NCBI GenBank assembly: GCA_021324115.1
Contig: JAJPJS010000018.1
Coordinates: forward strand, 62,001-126,000
From: Nitrososphaerota archaeon
GTDB taxonomy: Archaea; Thermoproteota; Nitrososphaeria; Conexivisphaerales; DTJL01
Direction: 5' to 3'
DNA: 64,000 nt
The position numbers and the translations under genes were made by a program. The first letter of the stretch is position 1. Each line of letters begins with the position of its first letter. The notes below the pieces were generated by a model. It worked only from the letters and a program-made list of their open reading frames with translations, did no database searches and had not been told where the DNA came from. This document shows, in pieces, positions 53,558-62,073 of this stretch.

Positions 53558-53568
53558 CGCTAGACCGG

Positions 53569-53577
53569 ATATATAAT
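53569..53577 (-). promoter_or_regulatory. TATA box of the SRP RNA gene
   Basis: ATTATATAT on the minus strand lies about 20-25 bp upstream of the predicted 5' end of the 7S RNA, the expected archaeal spacing. Confidence 0.6.
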
Positions 53578-53610
53578 GCTCTCTGACCTTGACTAACGAA
53601 ACATTGGGAT

Positions 53611-54579
53611 TCAGGATACGGGGGTCTCCACCGGAATCGATGAAGCTGGAAAGGTGGAAAGAAGTTCGCACGTGCTGCAAAGCTCCCCTGTCGAAGGACG
53701 GCCGCAGGAGACGCACCTGGTGGACTCCGTCCTGGACTGCCTGAACCTGTCGGCGACGCCAAGCGCTGATTTCAGCATCATGTTCTTTATCCCTGGGTGT
53801 GCTTCTTCCAGTGAATTCAGGTATATTCGAATGCTGCTTCGTATTCCCTCATCCATGTAGGGGCAGTGGGTTGACTGCATTGGCAACCCCGAGGCAAATG
53901 CATAAAGCGCTGCTTCCTTCTCGTATATCTCCATAAATGGATGTATTCTTCTGACCTTGAATCTTTCTGACTGGGACGTACCACCGAACCATCCGAGTCT
54001 CTTCAAGTCGCAGTTCATCAGGTTGATCATGAATGTCTGCACCATGTCATCCAGGTTGTGGGCCGTGGCAAGAACCTCTACACCAAGCTGGTCTGATGCG
54101 ACGTCTATTGCACGCCTCCTGAAGGTTCCGCACATCGCGCACGAAGTTACCTTTCCCGTACGGGTATTGATTGCCTGGTCCTGTGTGAACCCGAAAAGCT
54201 GCTTGTAACTGATCACATGGAGCGGCACGCCCAATCTTTCTGTCACAAGCCTCGCGTTTGATATTGATTCGTCCCTGTACCCATCTATCCCTTCATCCAC
54301 CGTTATAGCAACGAGCTCGGAGCCATGCTTGGGGACGATCTTTGCCATGATGGTGAGAAGGCTTAGGCTATCCTTTCCGCCCGATACAGCGACTGCTACC
54401 CTTTCGCCATGCTTCAGCATTCGATACTTCGATATCGTCCTCCTGACCTTGGATTCTATACTCTGCCTAAAGCAGGCCGAGCAAAGAGATTCGCCGGAGT
54501 ACCGTCTGGTGTAGAATACCGGTCCGGCACAATTCATACATTTCAGAGTCTGCATCGCCTGCGAGAATCTATGCCTCAT
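53611..54579 (-). CDS. tRNA 2-thiolation enzyme, TtuA/Ncs6 family
   Basis: A PP-loop ATP pyrophosphatase that adenylates a tRNA uridine before sulfur is added from a protein thiocarboxylate. N-terminal zinc site CMNCAGPVFYTRRYSGESLCSACF, PP-loop VAVSGGKDSLSLL, CAMCGTFRRR with the Cys pair for the Fe-S cluster, and TAHNLDDMVQTFMINL. C-terminal zinc site CVSCGRPSTGELCSTC. All typical of TtuA/Ncs6. ATG 54579 follows a TATA box at about 54614. A sulfur carrier for it may come from the 62511-63923 fusion (inference). Confidence 0.92.
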   Translation of the reverse strand: MRHRFSQAMQTLKCMNCAGPVFYTRRYSGESLCSACFRQSIESKVRRTISKYRMLKHGERVAVAVSGGKDSLSLLTIMAKIVPKHGSELVAITVDEGIDGYRDESISNARLVTERLGVPLHVISYKQLFGFTQDQAINTRTGKVTSCAMCGTFRRRAIDVASDQLGVEVLATAHNLDDMVQTFMINLMNCDLKRLGWFGGTSQSERFKVRRIHPFMEIYEKEAALYAFASGLPMQSTHCPYMDEGIRSSIRIYLNSLEEAHPGIKNMMLKSALGVADRFRQSRTESTRCVSCGRPSTGELCSTCELLSTFPASSIPVETPVS

Positions 54580-54638
54580 TCTTAAGTGGTTTCCTTGGGT
54601 GGTGGTGTCGATAAATACCCGCCCGGTCTCCAAGTTGG

Positions 54639-54917
54639 ATGAGCGTCAGCACATCCAATCTTACAGTGGTGGCTCAGCTGGGCGTCACCGCAAGAAGTAT
54701 CGTGGCAGCTGCTTCAGGTTTCATCAAGTTCGTGCTGGAACAGGTGGTACAGCTGCTTCTGAGCATAGCTCTGCCCCTTTCCATTGCCATGCTGTTGCTC
54801 GGAATCACGCTATACTTTACGCACCTGAACCGCAGGATGGGGAGGGATTTCATTGTTCTTTCGATAGTTCTGGCGCTCATCAGCCAGTTTTTCAACATAG
54901 AGCAGCTCATTGCGTGA
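54639..54917 (+). CDS. Small membrane protein, two helices
   Basis: Not recognised. The 92 residues contain an amphipathic N-terminal region (about 10-40) and two hydrophobic helices (about 38-58 and 72-88) separated by the basic loop HLNRRMGRD. ATAAATAC at about 54611-54618 sits 26 bp upstream of the ATG, supporting a real leaderless gene. It is divergent from the tRNA thiolase and its end overlaps the pelota gene by 11 bp. Confidence 0.65.
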   Translation: MSVSTSNLTVVAQLGVTARSIVAAASGFIKFVLEQVVQLLLSIALPLSIAMLLLGITLYFTHLNRRMGRDFIVLSIVLALISQFFNIEQLIA

Positions 54918-55962
54918 AGAGTTCATAGCGAAGCAGTGCTACGGCTCCCCCCATGTTGGTGATCTGCAGTCCAAGAACGGTGGTGGAGTCGAGAAGGATC
55001 ACGCTTGCACCTGAAGCTTCGGCGGTGTTCGCCAGCTGTATGATCTTCTCTTCATCCACAGACCTGAAAAGGCCGTCGGATATGAGCAGGACGTCTATCG
55101 CTCCGGCGGCAGCGGCCCTTTCGCAGGAGGTGTAACCCATGGCGAGACGGCCATCATTTTTAGCAAGTCTGACATGAGCCTCATCTATCCAGTTCTTCAC
55201 CTGGCTGTACTGGGTCCCCTCTCTCAGCTTCCTGAAGGACGGGTCGTTCAACGCCAGTCTCACCCCATCCTCACCCGCAAGGTCGTACCCTTCGATGACA
55301 TTCGCCTTCAGGCTTTCCCCCATCAGGTTGGACAGCTGAAGCTTTGTCTTCCCCGGTCCTAACAGCACGATCGTAGCGTCGACATGTCTGCCGGCCACGT
55401 CCCTTACCAGGTCCCTGACATGAGTCAGATATTGCTGTGTCAGTTTGGCGGTATCCTGTCGGTACATCTTGCCGGAAGCTTCCGAAGTAACCGTTCCGAA
55501 GTACTGCAGTGAAAGGCCGCGGAGAAGACCGACGCCTGCCTCCCTCGAATCCAAAGCCACGATGATGACCGGGGGCACTTCTCTCCTTTTGGCCAGGAGT
55601 GACCTCAGCCAGCCGGGATAATCCTCCTTCCAGAGCGAGAACTCCGTAGAGGGGGTTATTTCCAGCGAATGATAGGAACCTCGCTTCACCATTTCGCTGT
55701 TGCTGTCGACTATCTTTCCCTTTACCCTGAGCCTTCCCAGCTCGTTGTCAAATTTTATGTCTTCGACAGAAACCCTTACTCTGACCTTCACCCTCCTGCC
55801 TTTGTCAGGCCTGATGTAGTCCCCTTCGAGCTTCACCTCCCTCGTCGTCCAGGCTTCAACCAGGTCACCGGTTGAAATGATCCTCCTCACCGTCCAGAGG
55901 TCGTTTACATCGTCTGGAGTGATCTGAAGTGCCTTATGGCCATCCAGCCATCGGAAGTTCAA
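54907..55962 (-). CDS. pelA: Pelota (Dom34), ribosome rescue factor
   Basis: Pelota with aEF1A/ABCE1 splits stalled ribosomes. The 351-residue protein has all three domains: the Sm-like N terminus with DDVNDLWTVRRIISTGD, an eRF1-like central domain beginning PPVIIVALDSREAGVGLL, and the C-terminal L7Ae-like domain ending with DVLLISDGLF and SGASVILLDSTTVLG. It lacks the GGQ of release factors, as expected. The start is TTG at 55962, 9 bp after dnaG, so the genes are probably an operon. Confidence 0.94.
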   Translation of the reverse strand: MNFRWLDGHKALQITPDDVNDLWTVRRIISTGDLVEAWTTREVKLEGDYIRPDKGRRVKVRVRVSVEDIKFDNELGRLRVKGKIVDSNSEMVKRGSYHSLEITPSTEFSLWKEDYPGWLRSLLAKRREVPPVIIVALDSREAGVGLLRGLSLQYFGTVTSEASGKMYRQDTAKLTQQYLTHVRDLVRDVAGRHVDATIVLLGPGKTKLQLSNLMGESLKANVIEGYDLAGEDGVRLALNDPSFRKLREGTQYSQVKNWIDEAHVRLAKNDGRLAMGYTSCERAAAAGAIDVLLISDGLFRSVDEEKIIQLANTAEASGASVILLDSTTVLGLQITNMGGAVALLRYELFTQ

Positions 55963-55971
55963 GAATGAACA

Positions 55972-57153
55972 CTAGGAAAGACCGAGTGACGAAAATGTGT
56001 GAGCGTTCATCCCCGGCGGCACGCTGACGCTGTCGGGAACCTTGTACCCTATCAGTGTGGTCACACCACATTTCTTCGCTATATCGACGAGTCTTTGTGT
56101 TACGATTCCATCAAATATTACAGTCTTCGCACCGGAGAATCCTTCAAGCGAGGAAGCAAGGTCGCTTACGGGCACCTTGCCCAGCACCTTCAGGTTATCG
56201 TCCAGCACGTAGGCCTCCAGTGAATCCTTCAGTCCTGGGAATATTTCCTTGACTTTTGCGTCCAGCTTGCCTTCAAGCTTGACCTCCAGCTTGACGGATG
56301 GCTTCTGAGGGGCGGGTCTGGATGGGGTCGGTTGAGCGCGCTGCCTGTGCTCCTTTTCGGCGCCGCCCTTTAGTATCTCCAGCATTTCTACGGGAGTCAG
56401 CTCCTCGACCTCTCTTCCAGGGGGAGCCCTCAGTATCTTCTCCACATTCGCTACCTGCTGAAGTTCCTTCGAGATGAGATCGCCACCCCTGTCACCATCC
56501 AGGAAGGCGATGGCGCGTTTCTGCTTTGTGAGCTTCACCACCGATTCGGGTACCTTTGCCCCTCCTATCGCAAGGGTGTTGTTTATGCCTGCCCTCATCA
56601 GGTTTATCACGTCCGCCCTCCCTTCGACGAGAATGACCTCTGAAGCGTCGAATATGCCAGGGCCGGCGGGCAACTTCTCGGGTCCGTATGAAACAACGCG
56701 TCCGGGCTTTATGGATTCCGAGACGCTTTTGACCGCCTCCTCGCCCTCGGATGCCGCCTTGGAGGACCAGACCTTCAAAATCCCCTTCGCCCTTTCTTCG
56801 ATAAGCTTCCTCTTTGATGCCCTTACATCCTCGATCTCCATGAGCTGGAATTTTGCGGCGCAGGGACCCACCTTGTCGACACTCTCAAGTGCAGCGGCTA
56901 TCAGCGCGGCTGTCGAGATGTCCGTGGAAGCAGGAATGAATACCTCACCACTTGTTTGCGCATTCTTGGATTGGAGATTTATCTCGATCCTGCCGATCTT
57001 CCAGTTCTTCTGCAGCTCATTCAGGTCCAGTTCTGGCCCGAACAATCCTTCAGTCTGACCAAAGATGGCGCCTATAACGTCGGCCTTTTCAACAACGCCG
57101 TCGATGGTAAACTTCAGCTTCACCATATACTTTACGACACTTGAATCGTTCAA
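55972..57153 (-). CDS. dnaG: Archaeal DnaG-like primase
   Basis: Archaeal DnaG makes short primers and also associates with the exosome. The Toprim core has Glu in ILVEGRADVINL and the Asp pair in FLDGDRGGDLI, the metal-binding triad. The N-terminal archaeal domain (VEKADVIGAIFGQTEGLFG) is characteristic. There is no zinc-finger or helicase-binding domain as in bacterial DnaG. The 393-residue length is typical. Start TTG at 57153. It precedes pelA in the same direction. Confidence 0.94.
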   Translation of the reverse strand: MNDSSVVKYMVKLKFTIDGVVEKADVIGAIFGQTEGLFGPELDLNELQKNWKIGRIEINLQSKNAQTSGEVFIPASTDISTAALIAAALESVDKVGPCAAKFQLMEIEDVRASKRKLIEERAKGILKVWSSKAASEGEEAVKSVSESIKPGRVVSYGPEKLPAGPGIFDASEVILVEGRADVINLMRAGINNTLAIGGAKVPESVVKLTKQKRAIAFLDGDRGGDLISKELQQVANVEKILRAPPGREVEELTPVEMLEILKGGAEKEHRQRAQPTPSRPAPQKPSVKLEVKLEGKLDAKVKEIFPGLKDSLEAYVLDDNLKVLGKVPVSDLASSLEGFSGAKTVIFDGIVTQRLVDIAKKCGVTTLIGYKVPDSVSVPPGMNAHTFSSLGLS

Positions 57154-57246
57154 TTTTTTTCAACTCTTTTGACACACGTAAGATTTTAAGCGTGATATCA
57201 TATGGCTGGAATTCATATTAGATAACTCTTTTCCTTGATTTGGATT

Positions 57247-57648
57247 TTACTCGGTTGAGTATTTGTCCAGGTCTTCCACATGCTTTAGCTCACCATCCGT
57301 GACCGCCCTCAAAGCGTCCCTGAACCTTGAATCTGAAGCGATACCCTTGCCATGCATCAGCTTCAGTGCGCGAGCAAACATGTATCTTCCCTTCCTGTCG
57401 TAATCAAGAAGCAGAATCACCTTCCTCCGGGATTCTGCGAGTTGAAGGAACTGTGGAAAGCCACCCTGGGAAATTTCAAAGCAATCTCCGGTGAATCCAA
57501 AACCTCTGAGGGCCATGGTATCCTTTTTGCCTTCGACGACCAGCAGGGCACCATTTTCCACCTCCTGATTCAGGTCGTGCACGATATTCTTCAGTCTGGT
57601 GACCATTTCGGCCAGCTCTTCCGGCCGGAGTCCTTTCTTTCGAGTCAA
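57247..57648 (-). CDS. Small Toprim-domain protein (RNase M5-like)
   Basis: The 133-residue protein is almost only a Toprim domain: Glu in LVVEGKKDTMALRGFGF and the Asp pair in VILLLDYDRKGR, with FEISQGGFPQF between. Such small Toprim proteins (COG1658-like) process RNA or are of unknown use in archaea. It lies 93 bp upstream of dnaG in the same direction, a second Toprim protein in tandem. Start TTG at 57648. Confidence 0.82.
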   Translation of the reverse strand: MTRKKGLRPEELAEMVTRLKNIVHDLNQEVENGALLVVEGKKDTMALRGFGFTGDCFEISQGGFPQFLQLAESRRKVILLLDYDRKGRYMFARALKLMHGKGIASDSRFRDALRAVTDGELKHVEDLDKYSTE

Positions 57649-57869
57649 CCGAGTCAGGTGGTTACCAGAGGATGATTTTTTATTTGTTTATTTATTGTAT
57701 GAACTACAAAACGAAGAATAAAATTGTTGTAGATTGAATTTATGCCCCGCCTCTGACGGCTTCGACATCATCGTTTGGCGTGAGCCAGCTCTGGGAAGCT
57801 CTTTTACGGGGCATCGTGGATGCCTCATACTCGGCTAAATTGTTTTCTCGACAGGAAATTGTGCTCCGA

Positions 57870-58649
57870 TCAGAGGTAACCACGGCTGTTGACTGCCAGC
57901 TCCTGACCTCCGTCTATCGTAAAGACCTGTCCTGTGATGCTTGCACCAAAGTCACTACATAGAAAGACGACAAGCTCGGCAACCTCATCGGGCGTGACCA
58001 GCCTTCCCGTCTTGGTGTTCTTGGTTGCCCACTCTTGTTCGTTAAGGTTGAGAAATGAAATCAGGCTTTCACCCATCCTGGTCCTGACGAGTCCAGGCGC
58101 CACCGCATTTACAGTCACGCCTGAAGGAGCCTCTGAAGCAAGGCTCTTTGTCATCCCGATCAGGCCAGCCTTGGCCGTGCTGTAAACGGAAAGAAAGGGG
58201 ATGCCGTGAATCCCGGCGACGCTCGACAGATTAACTATCCTTCCCCAGTTGGAACCTCCAAATCGGGCGAGGTATTCTCTGCAGCACATGTAGGTACCCT
58301 TGAGGTTGACATCTATCTGCTTGCCAAGGTGCTCATCTGTGACACCGGTTACGGGTTCGGCTATGCCAAGACCGGCGCAGTTGACGAGTATGTCCACCTT
58401 TCCCTTTTCAGATGCGGCGTCGAATAGACCGGTTACGGTCTTCGGGTCTGATATGTCCCCCTTCACCATTTCGCATTTGCCTCCCGATGACCTGATCGTC
58501 TCAGCTGTCTGTTTGGCCTCTTCGTCCCTCTTCCTATAGCCTATTATTGTGAAGCAGCCATTCTGCGCCAGCTTCACAGCTACGGCTGCACCTATCCCTC
58601 GGCCGCCCCCAGTTATTATCGCAACGCGCCCCTGCAGTCCAGGATACAT
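57870..58649 (-). CDS. Short-chain dehydrogenase (FabG-like)
   Basis: The 259-residue Rossmann enzyme has the cofactor loop TGGGRGIGAAVA, NCAGLG, catalytic Ser in VNLSSVAG and the Tyr-x3-Lys in SVYSTAKAG, and the C-terminal FLCSDFGASITGQVFTIDGG. It is closest in pattern to 3-oxoacyl-ACP reductases. With no fatty-acid synthase in archaea it may act on acyl-CoA, a sugar or a polyol. It lies 34 bp downstream of the Snf7-like gene in the same direction. Confidence 0.9.
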   Translation of the reverse strand: MYPGLQGRVAIITGGGRGIGAAVAVKLAQNGCFTIIGYRKRDEEAKQTAETIRSSGGKCEMVKGDISDPKTVTGLFDAASEKGKVDILVNCAGLGIAEPVTGVTDEHLGKQIDVNLKGTYMCCREYLARFGGSNWGRIVNLSSVAGIHGIPFLSVYSTAKAGLIGMTKSLASEAPSGVTVNAVAPGLVRTRMGESLISFLNLNEQEWATKNTKTGRLVTPDEVAELVVFLCSDFGASITGQVFTIDGGQELAVNSRGYL

Positions 58650-58683
58650 CCGTTTCTGGAGGTTGCGCGCTGATTAATAACTT

Positions 58684-59241
58684 TCAGGCTTCTTCCTGTT
58701 CCGCCTGCTTGATGTCTGTAGGAGTCTCCGGGAAACTGTTCTTTACATCCGCCTCTGCTGCAAGCTGTGCTTCGTAGATTATCTTCTCCGCCTCTTCGTT
58801 TGAAAGCTGAATGTCTGGCGTGATTCCTGTCAGATGGCCTGTTTCTGACATCATGCTGGACATATCCTGGAAGGATTCGCTCAGCGACCTGGTTGCTTCT
58901 GGAATGGTTGAGGCAAGAGCCTTCGAAACAGACGCGGCTACCTGAACCGCGGGTCCAAGGGTCATGGCCAGGTCACCCAGGTCCTTCGTGGTTTCGAGTC
59001 TCTGGACTATGCTTTCGATCGCTATCTTTGAACCCGCCAGCGACTTTTTGGTTCTTCTTATCTGGGAAAGTTCATTCGCAAGCATTGTGGCCCGCGCGAC
59101 ATTCCCCTGCTGCTTTGACCTGACGATTTCGTTGAAGATTTTGGTATCCTTTTCTGCCAAGTTGGTTTGCTTCACATCGATCTGTCTGGTTACCGTTACG
59201 AGGGTGTTTATCGTGCTCTGTATCTTTTCCTTTATACCCAT
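58684..59241 (-). CDS. Snf7/CdvB-like ESCRT-III family protein
   Basis: ESCRT-III proteins polymerise on membranes for abscission. The 185-residue, highly helical protein shows the core coiled coil (IKEKIQSTINTLVTVTRQIDVKQTNLAEK), a basic second helix with NVARATMLANELSQIRRTKKSL, and an acidic C-terminal tail with a short amphipathic helix (LSNEEAEKIIYEAQLAAEA). This is the Snf7 fold pattern. No CdvA or Vps4 (CdvC) gene is adjacent. ATG 59241 is preferred to GTG 59253. A generic coiled-coil protein remains a weaker alternative. Confidence 0.75.
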   Translation of the reverse strand: MGIKEKIQSTINTLVTVTRQIDVKQTNLAEKDTKIFNEIVRSKQQGNVARATMLANELSQIRRTKKSLAGSKIAIESIVQRLETTKDLGDLAMTLGPAVQVAASVSKALASTIPEATRSLSESFQDMSSMMSETGHLTGITPDIQLSNEEAEKIIYEAQLAAEADVKNSFPETPTDIKQAEQEEA

Positions 59242-59316
59242 TTCTTTTGGCACATTAGTTCGGCGGAGCCTTCGCTTCCTGCGGTTAAGAAATAGTCGAG
59301 CAAATCATGGTGACAA

Positions 59317-60378
59317 TCAGGTCGAAGAATTTGTCACAAAGAAGCTCAGGCTCGTAAATGTCTCCTGATGATTTCCGGATGGGGGGAATGCGATGTATAT
59401 CGTGTACACGCCCGGACCATCTGTGGCGATCACATTCTTCATGTTGAAGGCAATGATGAAGCTGCTGCTCGAGATCTGCCATATTGAGGGGTTTACGGTA
59501 GTGCCCCCCTGGACCTGAAAGCCAGGCTGCACCACACCCCCGACAAACGTCCCCTGGTTATAGCTTCCATCGTATGGTGGGTTGGCCAGGTCCTGCCTGG
59601 TAAGAGGCGTAGGAGTCGGGTCGTAAAATATCTGAACCATCTGGATGCTCCTTGACAGGGGGAATGAGCCAGACAGAATGACTTGGCCGGACGAACTTAG
59701 TGAAGGAGTCTGTGTCCAGTTGATCAGCTTGTTCTCAAAATCCTGCACCAGGTACACATAATTCAGGTTGTATGCTACTCCAATCGTAACCATGTTGTGG
59801 TAAGGGTCGAGAATGTTGTCACGGTGTCCATAGTTGTGTCCGGCGTCGTCGTACACCATGTCATACTCCATCTGCTTCAGAGCCTGCTCCACGGCTGCGG
59901 TGTTGGTGAATTTACCGTTGTACTGTTCGTAGGCCACATTTTCGTCCACAGAGCCCGTTCCACCGGCGATCGTGTACCTCATGTATGGTTTGTATCCCTG
60001 GGTATCCCAGTGGCTGAAGTAGTTGTTCACAAGCATGCTGTAAGCATGCTGTTGCGCGGCCGGGTTGTAATCGAGCGTGACATTCGAGGTTACATTGTTT
60101 GCCATCCTGTCGTTGTTGATCAGGTTGAGCATGTACTGGGCTAGTGTTACATAGTCGGCAGGCTTTGGAGCGTTGTAGTAAAGAAGCGGCGGCTCGCCGG
60201 GTGTTGCATTCGTCTGCCCGTTCGGGCCGTACTGGATAGCGGCGCTGACCCCGCTGAACACGGAGGTAAATGTTGCACCGAACATGGGTCCCAGCATGAA
60301 GGCGAATACGATCATCAGTACGATGACTGAGAGAAAGAGGGCGTAGACAAACTTCTGTACTCCCCGTCGCCGGTTCAA
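59317..60378 (-). CDS. CAP-domain (SCP/PR1) exported protein
   Basis: An N-terminal membrane helix (FVYALFLSVIVLMIVFAFML) anchors a CAP domain at about residues 75-205. It includes NLINNDRMANN, AQQHAYSMLVNNYFSHWDTQG, DENVAYEQYNGKF and HNYGHRDNILDPYHNMVTIGVAY, where the His/Glu residues of the CAP cleft are present. A beta-rich C-terminal domain of about 130 residues follows. CAP proteins bind lipids or act as proteases in some cases. Here the function is unknown. Start TTG at 60378. Confidence 0.85.
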   Translation of the reverse strand: MNRRRGVQKFVYALFLSVIVLMIVFAFMLGPMFGATFTSVFSGVSAAIQYGPNGQTNATPGEPPLLYYNAPKPADYVTLAQYMLNLINNDRMANNVTSNVTLDYNPAAQQHAYSMLVNNYFSHWDTQGYKPYMRYTIAGGTGSVDENVAYEQYNGKFTNTAAVEQALKQMEYDMVYDDAGHNYGHRDNILDPYHNMVTIGVAYNLNYVYLVQDFENKLINWTQTPSLSSSGQVILSGSFPLSRSIQMVQIFYDPTPTPLTRQDLANPPYDGSYNQGTFVGGVVQPGFQVQGGTTVNPSIWQISSSSFIIAFNMKNVIATDGPGVYTIYIAFPPSGNHQETFTSLSFFVTNSST

Positions 60379-60570
60379 TTTGAAGCAACTCTATGATTTG
60401 GTAATTTATAGGTTACCACACATCCGCAACTGCTCCGAGCCGTCCAGAACCTTTTCTACCATTCTGCTTGTTTGAATGTGGCGGCTGGATAAGCTCAGTT
60501 GATACCCAGAAGATTAAAAATTGTTGCATCAGCTGCGGTCGTACACTTACTCTCGTAGGCATGTATATTG

Positions 60571-60693
60571 TGGCGCCCTGGGCGAGAATCCCAGCAGCGA
60601 GAGCTGCATTTGGACTCGCGTCGCCCGCGTGACAGGCGGACATACTAGACCGGATTGCACGGGCCTTTTTACGACCCCCTATACTACCAGGGC
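60571..60693 (-). tRNA. tRNA-Asp (GTC) with introns in both the D loop and T loop
   Basis: Acceptor GCCCTGG pairs with CCAGGGC, discriminator G, and CCA is encoded (60571-60573). Anticodon stem TCCGC/GCGGG with loop CTGTCAC. Intron 1 (24 nt, 60655-60678) is in the D loop: GTAT pairs with GTGC, bulges AG^G and AA^T. Intron 2 (21 nt, 60588-60608) is in the T loop: TCCA pairs with TGGG, bulges AA^T and AT^T, flanked by GCAGC/GCTGC inside and GCGAG/CTCGC outside. Splicing restores D loop AGTCCGGTCTA and T loop TCCAAAT. The anticodon loop itself is uninterrupted. Confidence 0.94.
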
Positions 60694-60901
60694 GCGATTT
60701 CGAACTGAAGAAAAAAGCGTTTTAAACCTTTTGGGGAAGAGCGGGTTCACCGGTCAAAATCATTTCTGACTGGTGGATGGAGTTTTGATGAGGATCGAAT
60801 ACTTTCTCTTTCGATTCATCGTGCAACCTGATGCCGGCAAGTGCTCGAACTGTGAAGCAAAACGTTCAACTTTATTACCGAGCGTCGGGCTGGTCCACCA
60901 A

Positions 60902-62071
60902 ATGACTGGAAAATCCACCAGGGCAATTCACGGGCACGGATATTACGATAAAACTCTGGGAGTGTTCAAGCTCCCCATCTACCAGACCGTCGTATTCGAG
61001 CATCCAGAAGAAGGTGGGGTTCCCCGAAAAGGGGACAGAGGATTCGATTTGAAATATTCGAGGGAGGAGAACCCGACGGTAAGGGGCCTCGAAAGGACCA
61101 TAGCGGAGCTGGAGGAAGCTCCATACTCCCTGGCTTTTTCAAACGGAATGTCCGGTATTTCAACGCTTTATCTTTCGTCGCTGCAGTCGGGGGACACCGT
61201 GCTCATAGGGAAGGAGTCGTACGGGGTAACGCAGGAACTCGCCCTGGACCTTTCCAGATTCGGGATCAAAACAATTTTTGGCGGACCAGAAACGGACGCT
61301 CTCATCGAAAGGATAGACCGGAATGTACGCATGGTGGTCGTCGAGACGATGACCAACCCCCTGCTCCGTGTTCTGGACATAAACAGGATAGCACGGAGAT
61401 GTAAGGAAACAGGTTCGCGGCTGGTTGTGGATGGAACGTTCACCACGCCGCTTCTGTACAGACCACTCAAGAACGGCGCCTGGGTTTCTCTGCACAGCAC
61501 AACAAAGTATCTGTCAGGGCACAACGACTCTTTGGGTGGTGTTGTATCCATCAATTCCGAAGACGACCTCCAGGAACTATGGAGTATGAGAAGGAAGGTA
61601 GGCTCAATCATCACACCCTTTGAAGCCTTTCTGTGCATTCGTGGTCTGGCCACACTCGAAGCAAGGTTCGAAGCGCAGAGCAGAACGGCTCTGAAGCTGG
61701 CAAACTTCCTTTCATCTCACCCAAGAATAAAGGAAGTCTTCTACCCAGGCCTGAAAGGGAGTCCTTACAGGAAGGTGGCCGATAGGTTATTTGAAAGACG
61801 GATTTATGGAGGCGTGCTCAGCTTCAAGGTGAAGGGAGGACAGAAGAAGGTTATGGATGTGATGAAGAAGACCAAGGTCATCAAACCGGCACCGAGCCTT
61901 GGAGGGGTGGAGTCTCTTTTGACCTATCCCCTCCTGGGTCCGGCGATGACCATGAGTGAAAAACTCAGGCAGGAGCTGGGCATCGATGAGAGCCTGATGA
62001 GACTTTCTGTGGGGCTGGAGGATGAAAAAGATCTTGAAGCAGACCTGGATGCGGCGCTTCGTTCCTCCTAA
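60902..62071 (+). CDS. Cys/Met-metabolism PLP enzyme (MetB/MetY/MetZ family)
   Basis: A fold-type I PLP enzyme of 389 residues. STRAIHGHGYYD and PIYQTVVFEHP begin the family sequence, YSREENPTVRGLE holds the Tyr/Arg phosphate region, and PLP Lys is in HSTTKYLSGHNDSLGG. Members act as cystathionine gamma-synthase/lyase or as O-acyl-homoserine sulfhydrylase. The next genes supply a sulfur carrier, so a sulfhydrylase using protein thiocarboxylate is attractive. ATG 60902 fits both the family and a TTTATTA box about 28 bp upstream. The longer frame from 60773 is unlikely. Confidence 0.88.
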   Translation: MTGKSTRAIHGHGYYDKTLGVFKLPIYQTVVFEHPEEGGVPRKGDRGFDLKYSREENPTVRGLERTIAELEEAPYSLAFSNGMSGISTLYLSSLQSGDTVLIGKESYGVTQELALDLSRFGIKTIFGGPETDALIERIDRNVRMVVVETMTNPLLRVLDINRIARRCKETGSRLVVDGTFTTPLLYRPLKNGAWVSLHSTTKYLSGHNDSLGGVVSINSEDDLQELWSMRRKVGSIITPFEAFLCIRGLATLEARFEAQSRTALKLANFLSSHPRIKEVFYPGLKGSPYRKVADRLFERRIYGGVLSFKVKGGQKKVMDVMKKTKVIKPAPSLGGVESLLTYPLLGPAMTMSEKLRQELGIDESLMRLSVGLEDEKDLEADLDAALRSS

Positions 62072-62073
62072 AG

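Noticed and set aside
53214-53716. Two minus-strand frames (81 and 96 codons)
   Set aside because: They lie on the SRP RNA gene and its promoter. The conserved RNA motif and pairing ends explain the sequence.
60521-60769. Plus-strand frame of 82 codons
   Set aside because: It runs antisense through the intron-bearing tRNA-Asp, and the composition is that of the RNA gene.
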